From Pseudomonadota bacterium (GTDB taxonomy: Bacteria; Pseudomonadota; Alphaproteobacteria; Rhizobiales; Segnochrobactraceae), in the NCBI GenBank assembly GCA_023442215.1, contig JAEZMP010000609.1, forward strand, positions 1 to 6,285: DNA of 6,285 bases, given 5' to 3'. Within the stretch, counting starts at the first letter, position 1; every line of letters begins with the position of its first letter. The notes under the pieces were generated by a model. The model saw only the letters and a list, made by a program, of their open reading frames with translations. It made no database searches and had not been told where the DNA came from. This document shows positions 5,828 to 6,285 of this stretch, in pieces. A program made the translations under genes and the position numbers.

Positions 5828-6285
5828 ATGGGGCGGGACGAAGCGCCGCCGGAGGCGGCAGGCGATGCAGCGTCGGCCATGAGCGGCGCCACGATCCATG
5901 GCGTCGCGACCCTCGGCATGTACGATTTTCCCGCGGTCCGGGCGGCGAACGACCGGCTATGGGCCTACGTCCACGGCTACCTCGTCGCGGCGGGCTGGCG
6001 AGAGGTGCCGGAGCGGCTCGACCGCGCGCGCGCCATCGACGACGTGCTCGCCGATCCTGGCCTCGTGCTCGGCCACACCTGCGGCTATCCCCTGCGCACC
6101 CGGTTCGCCGGCCGGCTCCGCGTCGTGGCGACGCCCGACTATCGCGGGCCTTACGCATCGGGCGGCCGCCACTGCAGCGTCGTCGTGGTGCGCCGCGACG
6201 ATCCGGCGGCGGATCTCGCCGCCCTGCGCGGCCGCGTCGCCGCGGTCAACGGCTTCGACAGCAATACCGGCATGAACCTTCTGCG
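5828..6285 (+). CDS. PhnD/SsuA-type substrate-binding protein, N-terminal part, truncated by window edge
   Basis: The reading frame is open for 152 codons to the right edge. It resembles the PhnD/SsuA/transferrin-like substrate-binding family (COG3221-type, often annotated as phosphate or phosphonate ABC transporter binding proteins). Recognisable pieces are ATLGMYDFPAVRAANDRLW (27-45), HTCGYPLRTRFAGRLRVVAT (83-102), a YxxPYASGGRHCSVVVVR-like strand, and AAVNGFDSNTGMN near the edge, where the family has a conserved (F/V)NGxDSxxG loop that contacts ligand. I see no signal peptide: the first 25 residues are polar and Ala-rich, with no hydrophobic core. The protein may therefore stay in the cytoplasm. 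The ATG at 5828 is chosen because it lies 3 bases after the channel stop with AAAGG 11 bases upstream. ATG at 5879 (codon 18), nearer the conserved start, is a real alternative. The true substrate is unknown; co-transcription with the channel gene is inferred from spacing. Confidence 0.82.
   Translation, partial: MGRDEAPPEAAGDAASAMSGATIHGVATLGMYDFPAVRAANDRLWAYVHGYLVAAGWREVPERLDRARAIDDVLADPGLVLGHTCGYPLRTRFAGRLRVVATPDYRGPYASGGRHCSVVVVRRDDPAADLAALRGRVAAVNGFDSNTGMNLL

Overview
The window looks like chromosomal DNA from a high-GC alphaproteobacterium. Three things point there: strong G/C bias at third codon positions, close agreement with alphaproteobacterial forms of ImuA, ImuB and DnaE2, and a GTTC-N7-GTTC element of the kind bound by alphaproteobacterial LexA. 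A hyphomicrobial (rhizobial-type) host is plausible, but the genus cannot be read from this sequence.

Left part, positions 1-3871, minus strand: an imuA-imuB-dnaE2 SOS mutagenesis cassette in the standard order. imuA comes first (253 codons). imuB follows (552 codons), starting inside the 3' end of imuA. dnaE2 starts 10 bp after the imuB stop and runs off the left edge, so only its first 508 codons are present. The three products are the classic translesion 'mutasome': DnaE2 is the polymerase, ImuB a catalytically dead Y-family adaptor, and ImuA a RecA-like accessory protein. A LexA box sits just upstream of imuA over a likely promoter, so the cassette should be induced by DNA damage.

Middle, positions 3872-4156: a 285-bp divergent intergenic region. 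It holds the imuA control signals on its left and, near the right end, two inverted repeats just before the next gene. I see no convincing gene in it.

Right part, positions 4157-6285, plus strand: a secreted/inner-membrane MscS-family mechanosensitive channel with a large periplasmic N-terminal domain (555 aa). Three bases after its stop begins the 5' part of a PhnD/SsuA-type substrate-binding protein with no recognisable signal peptide, which runs off the right edge. These two look co-transcribed. Nothing in the sequence ties them functionally to the SOS cassette.

No undescribed system is evident. The most individual feature is a 15-bp tandem repeat inside imuB that encodes an (A/V)RQD(T/A/L) pentapeptide run within an apparently inserted, charged linker.
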